NCBI RefSeq assembly: GCF_001650715.1
Contig: NZ_LWQT01000066.1
Coordinates: 1-64,000 of the forward strand
Reading direction: 5' to 3'
Length of the DNA: 64,000 nt
Origin: Paramagnetospirillum marisnigri
GTDB lineage: Bacteria; Pseudomonadota; Alphaproteobacteria; Rhodospirillales; Magnetospirillaceae
In this document: in pieces, positions 8,228 through 16,140 of the stretch
Layout of the letters: each line of letters opens with the position of its first letter
Numbering within the stretch: position 1 is the first letter of the stretch
Position numbers and translations under genes: made by a program
The notes under the pieces: generated by a model
What the model was told of the DNA's origin: nothing
Seen by the model: only the letters and a program-made list of their open reading frames with translations
The model's database searches: none

Positions 8228-8482
8228 ATGACCAATCGCTTCGATTTGACTGTTCCGCGCCCAGGCCGCGATGGCAAGACCCGCTTCGTTCGCATCGGCA
8301 CCGGCTGGCAAAACACCAAAGGCTTCAGCCTGGAATTCGATGCACTGCCGATTGCCGACCACGAAGGCAAGACCAAGGTAGTGATGTTCCCGGCAACGGA
8401 CCGGAGTCCGGCCGCCGAGACAGCGCCCCCGACGGCGACGCCTACCGCCTCGCCGTTGTCTGATGACGTCCCTATCTTCTGA
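8228..8482 (+). CDS. Small conserved protein with SSB-like acidic C-terminal tip
   Basis: 84 residues, ATG after TTAGGAGACTGAC. The first 55 residues are a beta-rich domain (TRFVRIGTGWQNTKGFSLEF) resembling a small unnamed family common on plasmids and integrative elements. A Pro/Thr/Ala linker follows. The last six residues, DDVPIF, resemble the DDDIPF tip by which single-strand binding proteins recruit repair enzymes. It follows the exonuclease and annealase genes. A role binding single-stranded DNA or recruiting host SSB partners is an inference from the tail and context. Confidence 0.65.
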   Translation: MTNRFDLTVPRPGRDGKTRFVRIGTGWQNTKGFSLEFDALPIADHEGKTKVVMFPATDRSPAAETAPPTATPTASPLSDDVPIF

Positions 8483-8572
8483 GTGGTGTCGGGGGAGGAG
8501 GATGCCGCGCTATGGCAGCCCTCTCCCCGTACCCCTGGCGGCGGCGCCGTCATTTGAACGAGGAGTAGCCCC

Positions 8573-8788
8573 ATGGACGACACACCCCGCATGATTGATC
8601 TGGCCTCGGTCGCCCGGCGAATGGGTCGGTCGCGGTCTTGGATTTACCGAAAGATGGATGACCTCAATCGGCTGGGATTTCCGGCGCCCCATCCTGTGAT
8701 CGGCCGGTGGGATTCAGCATTGGTCGAAGGTTGGCTCGACCAGCAAGCCGCCAATGTGGTCTCGTCACAAGATTCCGGTCTCTCGTGA
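8573..8788 (+). CDS. AlpA/MerR-type helix-turn-helix regulator (excisionase-like)
   Basis: 71 residues, ATG after AGGAG. MIDLASVARRMGRSRSWIYR near the N-terminus is a winged helix-turn-helix of the AlpA/phage excisionase kind, followed by the typical wing (FPAPHPVIGRWDSALVEGWL). Such proteins regulate integrase genes or bend DNA at attachment sites. It lies close to the element's right end, as excisionase-type genes often do, though no integrase gene is in the window. Its stop overlaps the GTG of the next gene. Confidence 0.75.
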   Translation: MDDTPRMIDLASVARRMGRSRSWIYRKMDDLNRLGFPAPHPVIGRWDSALVEGWLDQQAANVVSSQDSGLS

Positions 8789-9198
8789 GCGGCCATGACA
8801 AACTGGCGCGAACCAGCGCCATCGTTGACGGCAAGGACTGGCGGGCAGCGAACAGGCCGCCCCTCACCTACCGCGGCCGCGTTGCCGGAGCCTACTTCTA
8901 TGACGGAGCGTTTGACTGGTTGCAGCAGACCGCCCGACAAGGCGCCAGAGAGGGTGATGTTCTGGCCGCGCTCAGGGAGCCCGACAATCCCTATGACCGC
9001 CACGCCATCGCTTTGTGGACCATTGACGCTCAGGTCGGTCATGTTCCGGCGGTCGTGGCCTGTGATCTCGCTCCTCTCATGGACGCTGGCTTTCCGCTCT
9101 GGGTCCAGGTATGGCGCGAGGCGATCACGGATGAGCCATCCGAGATCGAGATTGCCTATTTCGGCCCTGCAATCAATGCGTGGCAAAATGTTAGATGA
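8785..9198 (+). CDS. Stand-alone HIRAN-domain protein
   Basis: 137 residues from GTG 8785, chosen because GTGA overlaps the stop of the AlpA-type gene (translational coupling); an ATG at 8707 would overlap that gene by 82 bases. The core LREPDNPYDRHAIALW, followed by QVGHVPAVVACDLAPLMDAG, matches the HIRAN domain, which in HLTF and Rad5 recognises DNA 3' ends at stalled forks. Here it has no helicase attached. Small HIRAN proteins occur on phages and islands. DNA-end binding in the element's recombination is an inference. Confidence 0.65.
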   Translation: MSGHDKLARTSAIVDGKDWRAANRPPLTYRGRVAGAYFYDGAFDWLQQTARQGAREGDVLAALREPDNPYDRHAIALWTIDAQVGHVPAVVACDLAPLMDAGFPLWVQVWREAITDEPSEIEIAYFGPAINAWQNVR

Positions 9199-9545
9199 TC
9201 TACCGTTAAAGATTTAATCACTGTTTTTGGGGACTTCTGAACAACGATACGGATTGGGCCTGGAAATGCATCTGGCCACGGTCGGTTGATGGATCGAGAT
9301 ACTCGCATTCAGTCCCGCTGCCTACTTTGATCCGGCTAATCATTTCGTTACCAAGATAATCCAGTAAATCCAACGGCCCAAGGAGTGTTTTGCCTGAAAG
9401 AAGCTGGGCACTGGCACACCCCCTTGGCAGGGCTGAAAGATGATCGACACGATCTAGATTTCCACCGTGTTTGAATATGACACCTAGCATATGGCAATTG
9501 AAGACGACAAAATTTTCATTGTAGAATTGGCTATATCGTGAACAG
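9199..9545. mobile_element. Right terminal region and boundary of the integrated element
   Basis: This 347-base stretch separates the last well-supported element gene from the comM fragment and is clearly more AT-rich than the comM side. The comM reading frame is coherent up to codons GGHNL (about 9543-9554) and then meets sequence giving FTI and a stop at 9531-9533. The junction therefore lies at about 9534-9545. Read inward on the minus strand, the element side begins TGTTCACGAT. The opposite end lies outside the window, so no target duplication or terminal repeat can be tested. Confidence 0.6.
9218..9490 (-). CDS. Possible small protein at the element's right end
   Basis: Open frame of 90 codons from ATG 9490 with no clear ribosome site. 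The frame is open further upstream through the comM junction, and the composition (LSGKTLLGPLDLLDYLGNEM) looks protein-like. No family is recognised. It could be a genuine small gene, the remnant of a truncated gene, or chance. Confidence 0.3.
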   Translation of the reverse strand: MLGVIFKHGGNLDRVDHLSALPRGCASAQLLSGKTLLGPLDLLDYLGNEMISRIKVGSGTECEYLDPSTDRGQMHFQAQSVSLFRSPQKQ

Positions 9546-10178
9546 GTTGTGCCCCCCTGCGGCGGCCACTTCCAGGGCGCGCTTGGCCGATTCCTGGCCC
9601 TTGATGTCCCGGAGGTCGGGCAGCGGGCCATCGTCCTCGGCGATCCTCGGGGTGGGGGCGCCCAGCACCTGGGTCCCCTTGAAATGATTGATCAGGCCCA
9701 GCAGCGAGGCCGGGGCCAGCACCTCGACGCCCCCGGCCCAGGCGGCCTCGCCGCCTTGTGGTCCCGGGCAAATCAGGCCCTTGTCGGCGGCCCTGGCGGC
9801 GATGGCGGCGGGCAGCACCCCCGCCACCGGGGCGATGGAGCCGTCCAGGCCCAATTCACCCAGCGAGACATAGCCGATGATTTCATCGGCGGGAATCACT
9901 CCCATGCCCGCCAGCAGACCGAGCGCGATGGGCAGGTCGAAATGGCTGCCTTCCTTCAGCAGATCGGCGGGGGCTAGGTTGACGGTGATTCGTTTCGGCG
10001 GCAGCGCCAGGCCGATGGCGTTGAAGGCGGCCCGCACCCGCTCGCGGCTTTCGCCCACCGCCTTGTCGGGCAGTCCGACGATGGTGAAAGCGGGCAGCCC
10101 TGCCGCCACCTGGACCTGGACATCGATGTCCAGGCAGTCGATGCCGGAAAAAGCGACGGTGGGGGCGTGGGTGGTCAT
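9531..10178 (-). pseudogene. comM: comM/yifB (Mg-chelatase-like AAA ATPase), 5' part only, interrupted by the element
   Basis: Starts at ATG 10178 (MTTHAPTVAF). The 215 residues match the N-terminal domain of the ComM/YifB family: ATVAF.GID-type start, FTIVGLPDKAVGESRERVR, PKRITVNLAPADLLKEG and FDLPIALGLL. The complete family protein is about 500 residues. This copy ends in IKGQESAKRALEVAAAGGHN, directly before the Walker A motif, so the whole ATPase domain is missing here. ComM is a helicase that helps branch migration in natural transformation. The remaining 3' part is expected left of the window. Confidence 0.85.
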
Positions 10179-10892
10179 GGCATCCGCGACAGGTTGAATC
10201 GCGGGCAAGCATAGCGGCTGTATGCAATCGAGGCTAGTAGGCTGAATCCGAGGCCGAAGCCTCTGGAAAATCGATCTTCGATGCCTTGGGCCACCCTCAC
10301 CGGAGCAGAACGATTCACCCGACGGGGTGGGCTCGCCAGTCCGTCGCTCTCCTCCCCCTGGCGTCCCGCGATACAACTTAAGAAAGAACGGTGCGGACGG
10401 AGCCAGTTTTCCCTTTCGTCACCCTCGGGCTTGACCCGAGGGTCCTGGTCTGGCCGGTTCACCCTCGGACTTGATCCGGGGCCAGCCATGACGAGGTGAG
10501 AGGGGGGCTGTGTCCCGCCACGCGGAACAGACCCCAAGAGCGAGTCGCCTGGGCGGGAATGACGGGAGAGGCAGGCTCTGGCGGAAGGAGTGTCGGGCTT
10601 GGCCGGGATGGCGTTCCGTCGACGCCCAAGCCTTCATGATGACGGTGCCGACGAGGGGAGAGGCGGCAATTATAGGAATAAAAACCAAGGCGGCGATGAG
10701 GGGCGGGACGCTGAGTTCTGATCACTGAGGCGGTGGGGTGGCGAGAGCGAGGAGGGTGTCATGGTGATTACTGCGAATGCAGTTATAGCGCTCCCACCGC
10801 CCGACTCCCTCAACCACAAACGCAGTTAAATAACAGGGCCTCAACTGCGATCGTGGTAAGACACTAGCCTATCCCATTGAAATATATGCTGT
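10179..10892. other. 714-base intergenic region without recognisable gene
   Basis: Holds the palindromic repeat at 10411-10497 and otherwise low-information GC-rich sequence. Short open frames on both strands lack ribosome sites and family resemblance. The last 150 bases (about 10745-10892) are less GC-rich and contain the short repeated words GCAGTTATAG and GCAGTTAAAT, of no clear meaning. The comM promoter should be near 10200-10300. Confidence 0.6.
10411..10497. repeat. REP-like palindromic repeat, copy 1
   Basis: CCCTCGGG..CCCGAGGG (10422-10442) and a second, weaker palindrome around CGGACTTGATCCGG (10467-10480) end in GGCCAGCCATGACGAGG. The same modules, in inverted order, occur at 16041-16110, so this is a dispersed extragenic repeat. 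Confidence 0.7.
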
Positions 10893-11837
10893 TCAACCCG
10901 CCCGCTTGGCCTCGATGGCATCCCAGATCAGCGCCTCGATGCATACGTCATCGAACCGATCAATCTGCTGGATGCCGGTGGGCGAGGTCACATTGATCTC
11001 GGTGAGATAGTCGCCGATGACGTCGATGCCCACGAAGATCAGGCCCTTGGCCTTCAGGGTCGGGCCGATGGCAGCGCAGATGTCCTTGTCGCGCGCCGTC
11101 AGCGGGCTTTTGACCGCCTGGCCGCCCACATGCAGGTTGGAGCGGGCTTCCCCCGCCGCCGGGACGCGGTTGACCGCGCCCGCCGCCTCGCCATCCACCA
11201 GGATGATACGCTTGTCGCCCTGGCGCACCTCGGGCAGGTAGCGCTGCACCATCACCGGCTCGCGGTAGAGCTGGGTGAACATCTCCAGCAGCGAGTTCAG
11301 GTTCTCGTCGCCCGGCATGATGTGGAACACCCCGGCACCGCCATTGCCGAACAGCGGCTTGACGATGATGTCTGAGTGCTCGGCGCGGAAATCCAGGATC
11401 TGCTCGCGGTCCGAGGTGATCAGGGTCGGCGGCATCAACTGGCCGAAATGGGTGACCAGCAACTTTTCCGGGGCGTTGCGCACCTCGGTGGGGTCATTGA
11501 CCACCAGCGTCTTGGGGTGGATATGGTCGAGCAGATGGGTGGCTGTGATATAGGCCATGTCGAAAGGCGGGTCCTGGCGCATCAGCACCACGTCCTGGGA
11601 GGAAAGATCTATCAGTCGGGGCTCGCCCAGGGTGAAGTGATCGCCCTTGGCTCGGCGCACCGACAGTGGCCGCACCCGCGCCAGCACCCTTCCATCGCGG
11701 AAGGCAAGGTCGCGCGGCAGGTAGTGGACCAGGACATGGCCGCGCTTTTGGGCTTCCAGCGCCAGCACGAAGGTGGAATCGGCGTCGATGTCGATGCTCT
11801 CGATGGGGTCCATCTGGATGGCGACGGCGAGGCTCAT
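10893..11837 (-). CDS. gshB: Glutathione synthetase
   Basis: 314 residues, about full length. Joins gamma-glutamylcysteine and glycine with ATP in the cytoplasm, the second step of glutathione synthesis. Family features are present: the N-terminal [42 protein letters not shown], the ATP-grasp loop [13 protein letters not shown], and the C-terminal [20 protein letters not shown] with [11 protein letters not shown]. It is the last gene of a minus-strand cluster rsmI, yraN, BON lipoprotein, SirB1-like, gshB, 18 bases after the preceding stop. Confidence 0.95.
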   Translation of the reverse strand: MSLAVAIQMDPIESIDIDADSTFVLALEAQKRGHVLVHYLPRDLAFRDGRVLARVRPLSVRRAKGDHFTLGEPRLIDLSSQDVVLMRQDPPFDMAYITATHLLDHIHPKTLVVNDPTEVRNAPEKLLVTHFGQLMPPTLITSDREQILDFRAEHSDIIVKPLFGNGGAGVFHIMPGDENLNSLLEMFTQLYREPVMVQRYLPEVRQGDKRIILVDGEAAGAVNRVPAAGEARSNLHVGGQAVKSPLTARDKDICAAIGPTLKAKGLIFVGIDVIGDYLTEINVTSPTGIQQIDRFDDVCIEALIWDAIEAKRAG

Positions 11838-11855
11838 GGACTTATCCCTTTCGTG

Positions 11856-12695
11856 TCAGCGCAGGCGGGTCTTGAGATCGGCCAGCAGCGCAATTGTCTT
11901 GGCGCGGGCCACCGCGTTGCAGGTGCGGGCGACGAACTGTTCCAACGCCGCCACGGCACCGCCGGGATTGTCGAGGCGAAGATGCATCAGCCCGGCTTCC
12001 CGCCACAGCATGGCGGCGCATGGCGCCACCAGCAAGGTGGCTTCCACCACCGCCAGGGCCTGTTCCAGCCGTCCGCAGCGCAGCAGTCGCAGTTTGACAT
12101 CGTTGCGTAGCCTGATGACCAGATCGCGGTTGCCCATGACGCCGTAATGGGCGGGGTCCAGTTCGGCGGACAGACCGGCGCTGGCCTTGACCAGGGCGCG
12201 CAGGTCCCAGGCCTCGACCCCTTGCCCGCCTAGGGCGGGGTCGAAAATGCCGCGCCGCCCGGCGCTGTCCTCCAGCCGCAACAGGACATGGCTGGGAAAG
12301 GCCAGGATATGGGCCATCAGTCCCGCCTGGCGGGCGGCATCCATGGCCAGCAGCCCCAGCAGTCCTTCGACGCCGCATCGCTGGTCGATCACTCGTCCCA
12401 GATCGGCATTGCTGACATCGTCATCATCGCCATCGTCCAGATGAAAGCGGTGGTGATGGGTGATCATCCGGAACAGGGAGGCGGCCAATTCCTCTACCGG
12501 CGCGGCCTCCTCCAGGGAGGCGGCCAACTCGGCGCCAAGGGTGTCGAGAAACTCGAGATGGGACGCACTGCCTGCCGCCCCGCGGTCCAGGGCAGCCAGT
12601 GCCAGCATGATCTCGGCCGGTCGCAGCCGGTCGTCTTCCAGCCGCCCCAGCGCCGTCAACTCCGAACGCAGTTTGGCGGGACTCCGCACCATCAT
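11856..12695 (-). CDS. SirB1-like transglutaminase-fold/TPR protein
   Basis: 279 residues. The middle region (about 95-170) has the SirB1 pattern LGRVIDQRCGVEGLLGLLAM, then PSHVLLRLED and a DP..GG motif, as in the transglutaminase-like SirB1 family. The C-terminal quarter resembles a tetratricopeptide hairpin (LEQALAVVEATLL, GGAVAALEQFV). An Asp-rich loop (DDGDDDD) is notable. The catalytic status of the transglutaminase fold is uncertain and the biological role unknown. The first codon overlaps the stop of the BON lipoprotein gene (ATGA), so they are coupled. Confidence 0.7.
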   Translation of the reverse strand: MMVRSPAKLRSELTALGRLEDDRLRPAEIMLALAALDRGAAGSASHLEFLDTLGAELAASLEEAAPVEELAASLFRMITHHHRFHLDDGDDDDVSNADLGRVIDQRCGVEGLLGLLAMDAARQAGLMAHILAFPSHVLLRLEDSAGRRGIFDPALGGQGVEAWDLRALVKASAGLSAELDPAHYGVMGNRDLVIRLRNDVKLRLLRCGRLEQALAVVEATLLVAPCAAMLWREAGLMHLRLDNPGGAVAALEQFVARTCNAVARAKTIALLADLKTRLR

Positions 12696-13300
12696 CCGTT
12701 CCGGCGGGGATCGCTCTTGAGGCGGATATGGTTGATCACCCGTTTGACGCCGCTGACATCGCGGGCATGGGCGATCACCCGGTCCATCTCATTGGCGCTT
12801 TGTGCGATTCCAAGGACATAGATGACGGAATCGGTCACGTCGATCACATAGTTGATGTTCTTGATCTCGCCATCGGTCAGCAACCGGGCCTTCAACTTCT
12901 GTTGAATCCAGAGGTCGTTGGCCTGGTCCAGGCCGGCCTCGCCACTGGCGCGCACCAGGATTTCGTTCAACACTTCCCGAACCCCGGTCACCTGCCAGCA
13001 CAGCCGCACCGCATCGGCGCGGGCCTGGTCGGTCTGGACCACGCCGGTCAGCATGACCCGGCCCTCATGGATGTTCAGGGTGACCTTGCGGTACATCTCC
13101 ACATCGCGGTCGAACCACAGGCGGTTGATCTCGACGCGGAGTTTGGTGTCGTCGATGGCGCCTTCCAGGCCGCGCTCCTCGGCGGCGGCGACACCGGCCG
13201 TGGCGCCGGCGCCGATCAGGGTGGCGGCACAACCGGACAGCACGCCGCTGCCAGCGGCCAGGATCAAGGCGGTCAGCACGGGACGAAGGCGACGTCTCAC
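12692..13300 (-). CDS. Dual BON-domain outer membrane lipoprotein, DolP/YraP-like
   Basis: 202 residues. A signal peptide with lipobox LSGC (Cys about 24) predicts a lipoprotein. Two BON domains follow, about residues 48-115 (LRVEINRLWFDRDVEMYRKV, GRVMLTGVV) and 125-195 (IQQKLKARLLTDGEIKNINY, SVIYVLGIA). In E. coli DolP binds anionic lipids and supports the outer membrane and BAM. The rsmI-lpoA-yraN-dolP neighbourhood is conserved here, which supports the call over other BON proteins. Confidence 0.82.
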   Translation of the reverse strand: MRRRLRPVLTALILAAGSGVLSGCAATLIGAGATAGVAAAEERGLEGAIDDTKLRVEINRLWFDRDVEMYRKVTLNIHEGRVMLTGVVQTDQARADAVRLCWQVTGVREVLNEILVRASGEAGLDQANDLWIQQKLKARLLTDGEIKNINYVIDVTDSVIYVLGIAQSANEMDRVIAHARDVSGVKRVINHIRLKSDPRRNG

Positions 13301-13361
13301 GGCGGGGCTCCTCTACGGCAATGTCGCGGGCAGTGTAAGGCGAGGCATGAGGCCGCGTCCA

Positions 13362-13754
13362 TTATTGATCGGGCCGCCAGGCGTCGGGGATATGGCGGGG
13401 CCAGCGTCCCGGCGCCACCAGGATCGCATCGAAGCGCAGGTCGCAGGCGGCAAGATCGGGACGCCGCGCCACGAAGGCGGCGGCGGCACGCTGGATGCGT
13501 CCACGCTGGGCCGCCGAGATGGCCTGGGCGGCGCGGTCCAGATCGGCACGGTGCTTGACCTCGACAAAGGCCAGCACCCGTCCCCGCTTGGCCACGATAT
13601 CCACCTCTCCCGCCCCCGATCCTCGGCCCCGGACCAGTCCCCGGGCCAGGATGCGGTAGAGTTTCAGGCGCAGCCACGCCACCGCCAGGGCTTCGGCCAG
13701 CCGTCCCCGGTGATGCGCCTCCCGTCGGGCGTTAGGGGGCGTAGAGGAATTCAT
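13362..13754 (-). CDS. yraN: YraN family (UPF0102) endonuclease-fold protein
   Basis: 130 residues, typical length. Carries the restriction-endonuclease-like core of UPF0102: GRLAEALAVAWL, then GEVDIVAKRG and AFVEVKHR, which give the D and ExK residues. Cellular function is unsettled in the family. It overlaps rsmI by ATGA and precedes the BON lipoprotein gene, the arrangement seen across proteobacteria. Confidence 0.9.
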   Translation of the reverse strand: MNSSTPPNARREAHHRGRLAEALAVAWLRLKLYRILARGLVRGRGSGAGEVDIVAKRGRVLAFVEVKHRADLDRAAQAISAAQRGRIQRAAAAFVARRPDLAACDLRFDAILVAPGRWPRHIPDAWRPDQ

Positions 13755-14722
13755 TCCTCGTTACCGCCTCGGAACAGTCGCAGGGCCAGGGCATAGACCT
13801 CGCGGCGGGCAGAGCCGGTTTCGGCGGCCACCAGGGCGCTGGCATCCTTGATGGACAGCCCGTCCTCCACCGCCCGGCGCAGGCGGGCATCCAGCTGGTC
13901 GGCGGCGGCGGCCGGGGCCTCGCCCGGCGGCGCCACCACCACCACCACCTCGCCCCGGGGTGGGGTCTGGGCATAGCGGGCGGCCAGCTCGGCCAGGGAG
14001 CCGCGCACAACCTCCTCGTGCATTTTCGTCAGTTCGCGGGCAACGGCGGCCTGTCGTTCACCCAGCACCTGGACCATGTCGGCAAGGGATTCGGCCACCC
14101 GATGGGGTGACTCATAGAAGATCAGGCTGGCGGGGACCGACTCCAGTTCCTTGAGGGCGGCGCGGCGCGCCACCGCCTTGGCGGGCAGGAAGCCGCCGAA
14201 CAGGAAGCGGTCGGCGGGGAGCCCTGAAAGTTGCAAAGCCATCAGGGTGGCCGAGGCTCCGGGAATGGCGGTGACGGCGATTCCGGCCTCGATGCAGGCC
14301 GCCACCAGCCGGAAGCCGGGATCGGAGACCAGGGGGGTTCCGGCATCGGACACCAGCGCCACCACTTCGCCCTGGGCCAGACGCGCCATCAGGGCGGGGC
14401 GGGCCAGTTCGGCATTATGGTCGTGATAGGGCGTCAGCGGCGCCTTCAGTCCCAGCAGACGCAACAGCTTGCCGGTGACGCGGGTGTCCTCGCAGGCCAC
14501 CAGGTCGGCATGGGCCAGCACGTCCAGCGCCCTGAGGCTGATGTCGCGCAGATTGCCGATGGGCGTGGCCACCAGATACAGACCGGCGGCCGGTTTACTT
14601 CCCGGCCCCCAGGGTCTACCCTCCGGCGGCGGGGCGGAGTCGTCCGCGCCCCGTGGGTCTTCCGAGGAGGAATCGCTTGCGCCGGTCCGCGTTCCGGTGG
14701 CGCTCCGTCGCTGCCTTGCCAT
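13751..14722 (-). CDS. rsmI: 16S rRNA (cytidine-1402-2'-O)-methyltransferase RsmI
   Basis: 323 residues from ATG 14722. RsmI uses S-adenosylmethionine to methylate the ribose of C1402 in the ribosomal P site. LYLVATPIGNLRDISLRALD, CEDTRVTGKLL, VSDAGTPLVSDPG and FYESPHR are the family blocks. The N-terminal 46 residues are a Ser/Arg/Pro-rich extension. No ATG, GTG or TTG lies between 14722 and the conserved core, so the start must overlap the 5' end of the divergent lpoA-like gene, whose own start is 14677. That divergent overlap is unusual. Confidence 0.9.
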   Translation of the reverse strand: MARQRRSATGTRTGASDSSSEDPRGADDSAPPPEGRPWGPGSKPAAGLYLVATPIGNLRDISLRALDVLAHADLVACEDTRVTGKLLRLLGLKAPLTPYHDHNAELARPALMARLAQGEVVALVSDAGTPLVSDPGFRLVAACIEAGIAVTAIPGASATLMALQLSGLPADRFLFGGFLPAKAVARRAALKELESVPASLIFYESPHRVAESLADMVQVLGERQAAVARELTKMHEEVVRGSLAELAARYAQTPPRGEVVVVVAPPGEAPAAAADQLDARLRRAVEDGLSIKDASALVAAETGSARREVYALALRLFRGGNEE

Positions 14723-16008
14723 TGATTGCCGCTGCCTTGGTGATGACGGGATGTCAACAGACGCCAGAGGTATCATCTTGGCCCGGCGGAACCAAGCCCG
14801 CATCCCCGCCGCTGGCCCAGCCGGTGCCGCCACCCGTCGCCAAGGACAAGGCGCCGCTGCCGCCCGCGCCGCCGCCGGCAGTGGCGTCGCTCCCAACAGT
14901 CGTTCCGGCTCCGGCCGAGGTTCTTCCGGCCCAGCCCTTGCGCTCCACCCTGCCCAAGTCCGAGGTGCGGGCCGCCCTGCTGCTGCCGCTGTCGGGTCCC
15001 CAGGCGGCCATGGGTCAGGTTCTGTCCAATGCGGCGCAACTGGCGCTGTTCGAGGTGGCCGACGCCAAGTTCAACCTGCTGCCCCTGGACACCAAGGGCA
15101 CCGCCGAGGGCGCTGCCGCCGCCGCGCAGCAGGCCCTGGCCCAGGGCGCCGATATCATCCTGGGTCCGGTGTTCAGCTTCGAGGTCAAGGCGGCGGCCCC
15201 GGTCATCCGCGAACAGGGGATTCCGCTGCTGGCCTTCACCACCGACCGCTCGGTGGCGGGGACCAATGTCTATGCTATGGGCTTCCTGCCCGGCGCCCAG
15301 GTGGCACGCGTCCTGGCCCATGCCCGCGACCAGGGCCGCACCCGTATCGGCGTGCTGGTGCGTTCCGACGATTACGGCCGCGCCGTGGCCGAGGCCGCCA
15401 AGGAAAGCATCACCGCCCTGGGCATGGAACTGGTGGCGCTGGACTATTACGACCCGGCGGCCACCGAATTCACCGCCGTGGTCAAGCGTTTCACCAATCG
15501 CCGCCCGCCGCCTGGGGCCAAGACTCCGTTCGACGCGGTGCTGGTGCCCGATGACGGCACCAGGCTGCGCAACATCGCCTCGCTGCTGACCTATTTTCTG
15601 ACCGAGAACAACATGCCGCCGCCCAAGCTGCTGGGGACCCTGCTGTGGGACGATCCCCGGCTGATCTCGGAACCGGCCCTGGAAGGCGGTTGGTATCCGG
15701 CGCCGCCCTTGGCCGGGCATGGCGAGTTCGAGCAGCGCTACGCCAAGGCCTTCGGACCGGTGCCGCCGCGCAGTGGCGGGCTGGCGGGCATCGCCTATGA
15801 CGCCGCCGCTTTGGCCGCCGCCCTGGCCCGCAACGGCCAGGGCGACTATGCCAGCGCCACGTTGCAGAACCCCAACGGTTTCGCCGGGGTGGACGGCATT
15901 TTCCGGTTGCTGCCCAGCGGCATGGCCGAACGCGGCCTGACCATCAAGGAAATCAGCCCCCAGGGCTCGCGCGAGGTGGCGCCCGCCCCCACCGCCTTCG
16001 GGCGTTAG
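14677..16008 (+). CDS. LpoA/YraM-like penicillin-binding protein activator lipoprotein
   Basis: 443 residues from TTG 14677, chosen because GAGGAGG lies 6 bases upstream; a GTG at 14653 has no such site. Signal peptide with lipobox VMTGC (Cys 26), a Pro-rich linker (about 35-80), then a periplasmic-binding-protein type I fold (ALLLPLSGPQAAMGQVL, ADIILGPVFSFEVKAAAPVI, RIGVLVRSDDYGR) as in LpoA and the LppC family. In enterics LpoA stimulates PBP1a; in alphaproteobacteria the short form lacks the N-terminal TPR domain, as here. Divergent from rsmI, as yraM is from yraL. Confidence 0.82.
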   Translation: MRRSAFRWRSVAALPLIAAALVMTGCQQTPEVSSWPGGTKPASPPLAQPVPPPVAKDKAPLPPAPPPAVASLPTVVPAPAEVLPAQPLRSTLPKSEVRAALLLPLSGPQAAMGQVLSNAAQLALFEVADAKFNLLPLDTKGTAEGAAAAAQQALAQGADIILGPVFSFEVKAAAPVIREQGIPLLAFTTDRSVAGTNVYAMGFLPGAQVARVLAHARDQGRTRIGVLVRSDDYGRAVAEAAKESITALGMELVALDYYDPAATEFTAVVKRFTNRRPPPGAKTPFDAVLVPDDGTRLRNIASLLTYFLTENNMPPPKLLGTLLWDDPRLISEPALEGGWYPAPPLAGHGEFEQRYAKAFGPVPPRSGGLAGIAYDAAALAAALARNGQGDYASATLQNPNGFAGVDGIFRLLPSGMAERGLTIKEISPQGSREVAPAPTAFGR

Positions 16009-16040
16009 AGTTTATCCGATTTAGGCGGAAGCTTTCTCGC

Positions 16041-16110
16041 TCCTCGTCATGGCCGGACTTGATCCGGCCATCCATGGACCCTCGGGTCAGGCCCGAGGGT
16101 GACGAAAGGG
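16041..16110. repeat. REP-like palindromic repeat, copy 2
   Basis: Two palindromes: TGGCCGGA..TCCGGCCA (16050-16070) and CCCTCGGG..CCCGAGGG (16079-16099), followed by GTGACGAAAGGG. It is the inverted counterpart of the repeat at 10411-10497. It lies between convergent lpoA-like and hemW genes and could also serve as a bidirectional terminator. Confidence 0.7.
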
Positions 16111-16140
16111 AATGTTGATTCCACCAAACTCGGACAGACT

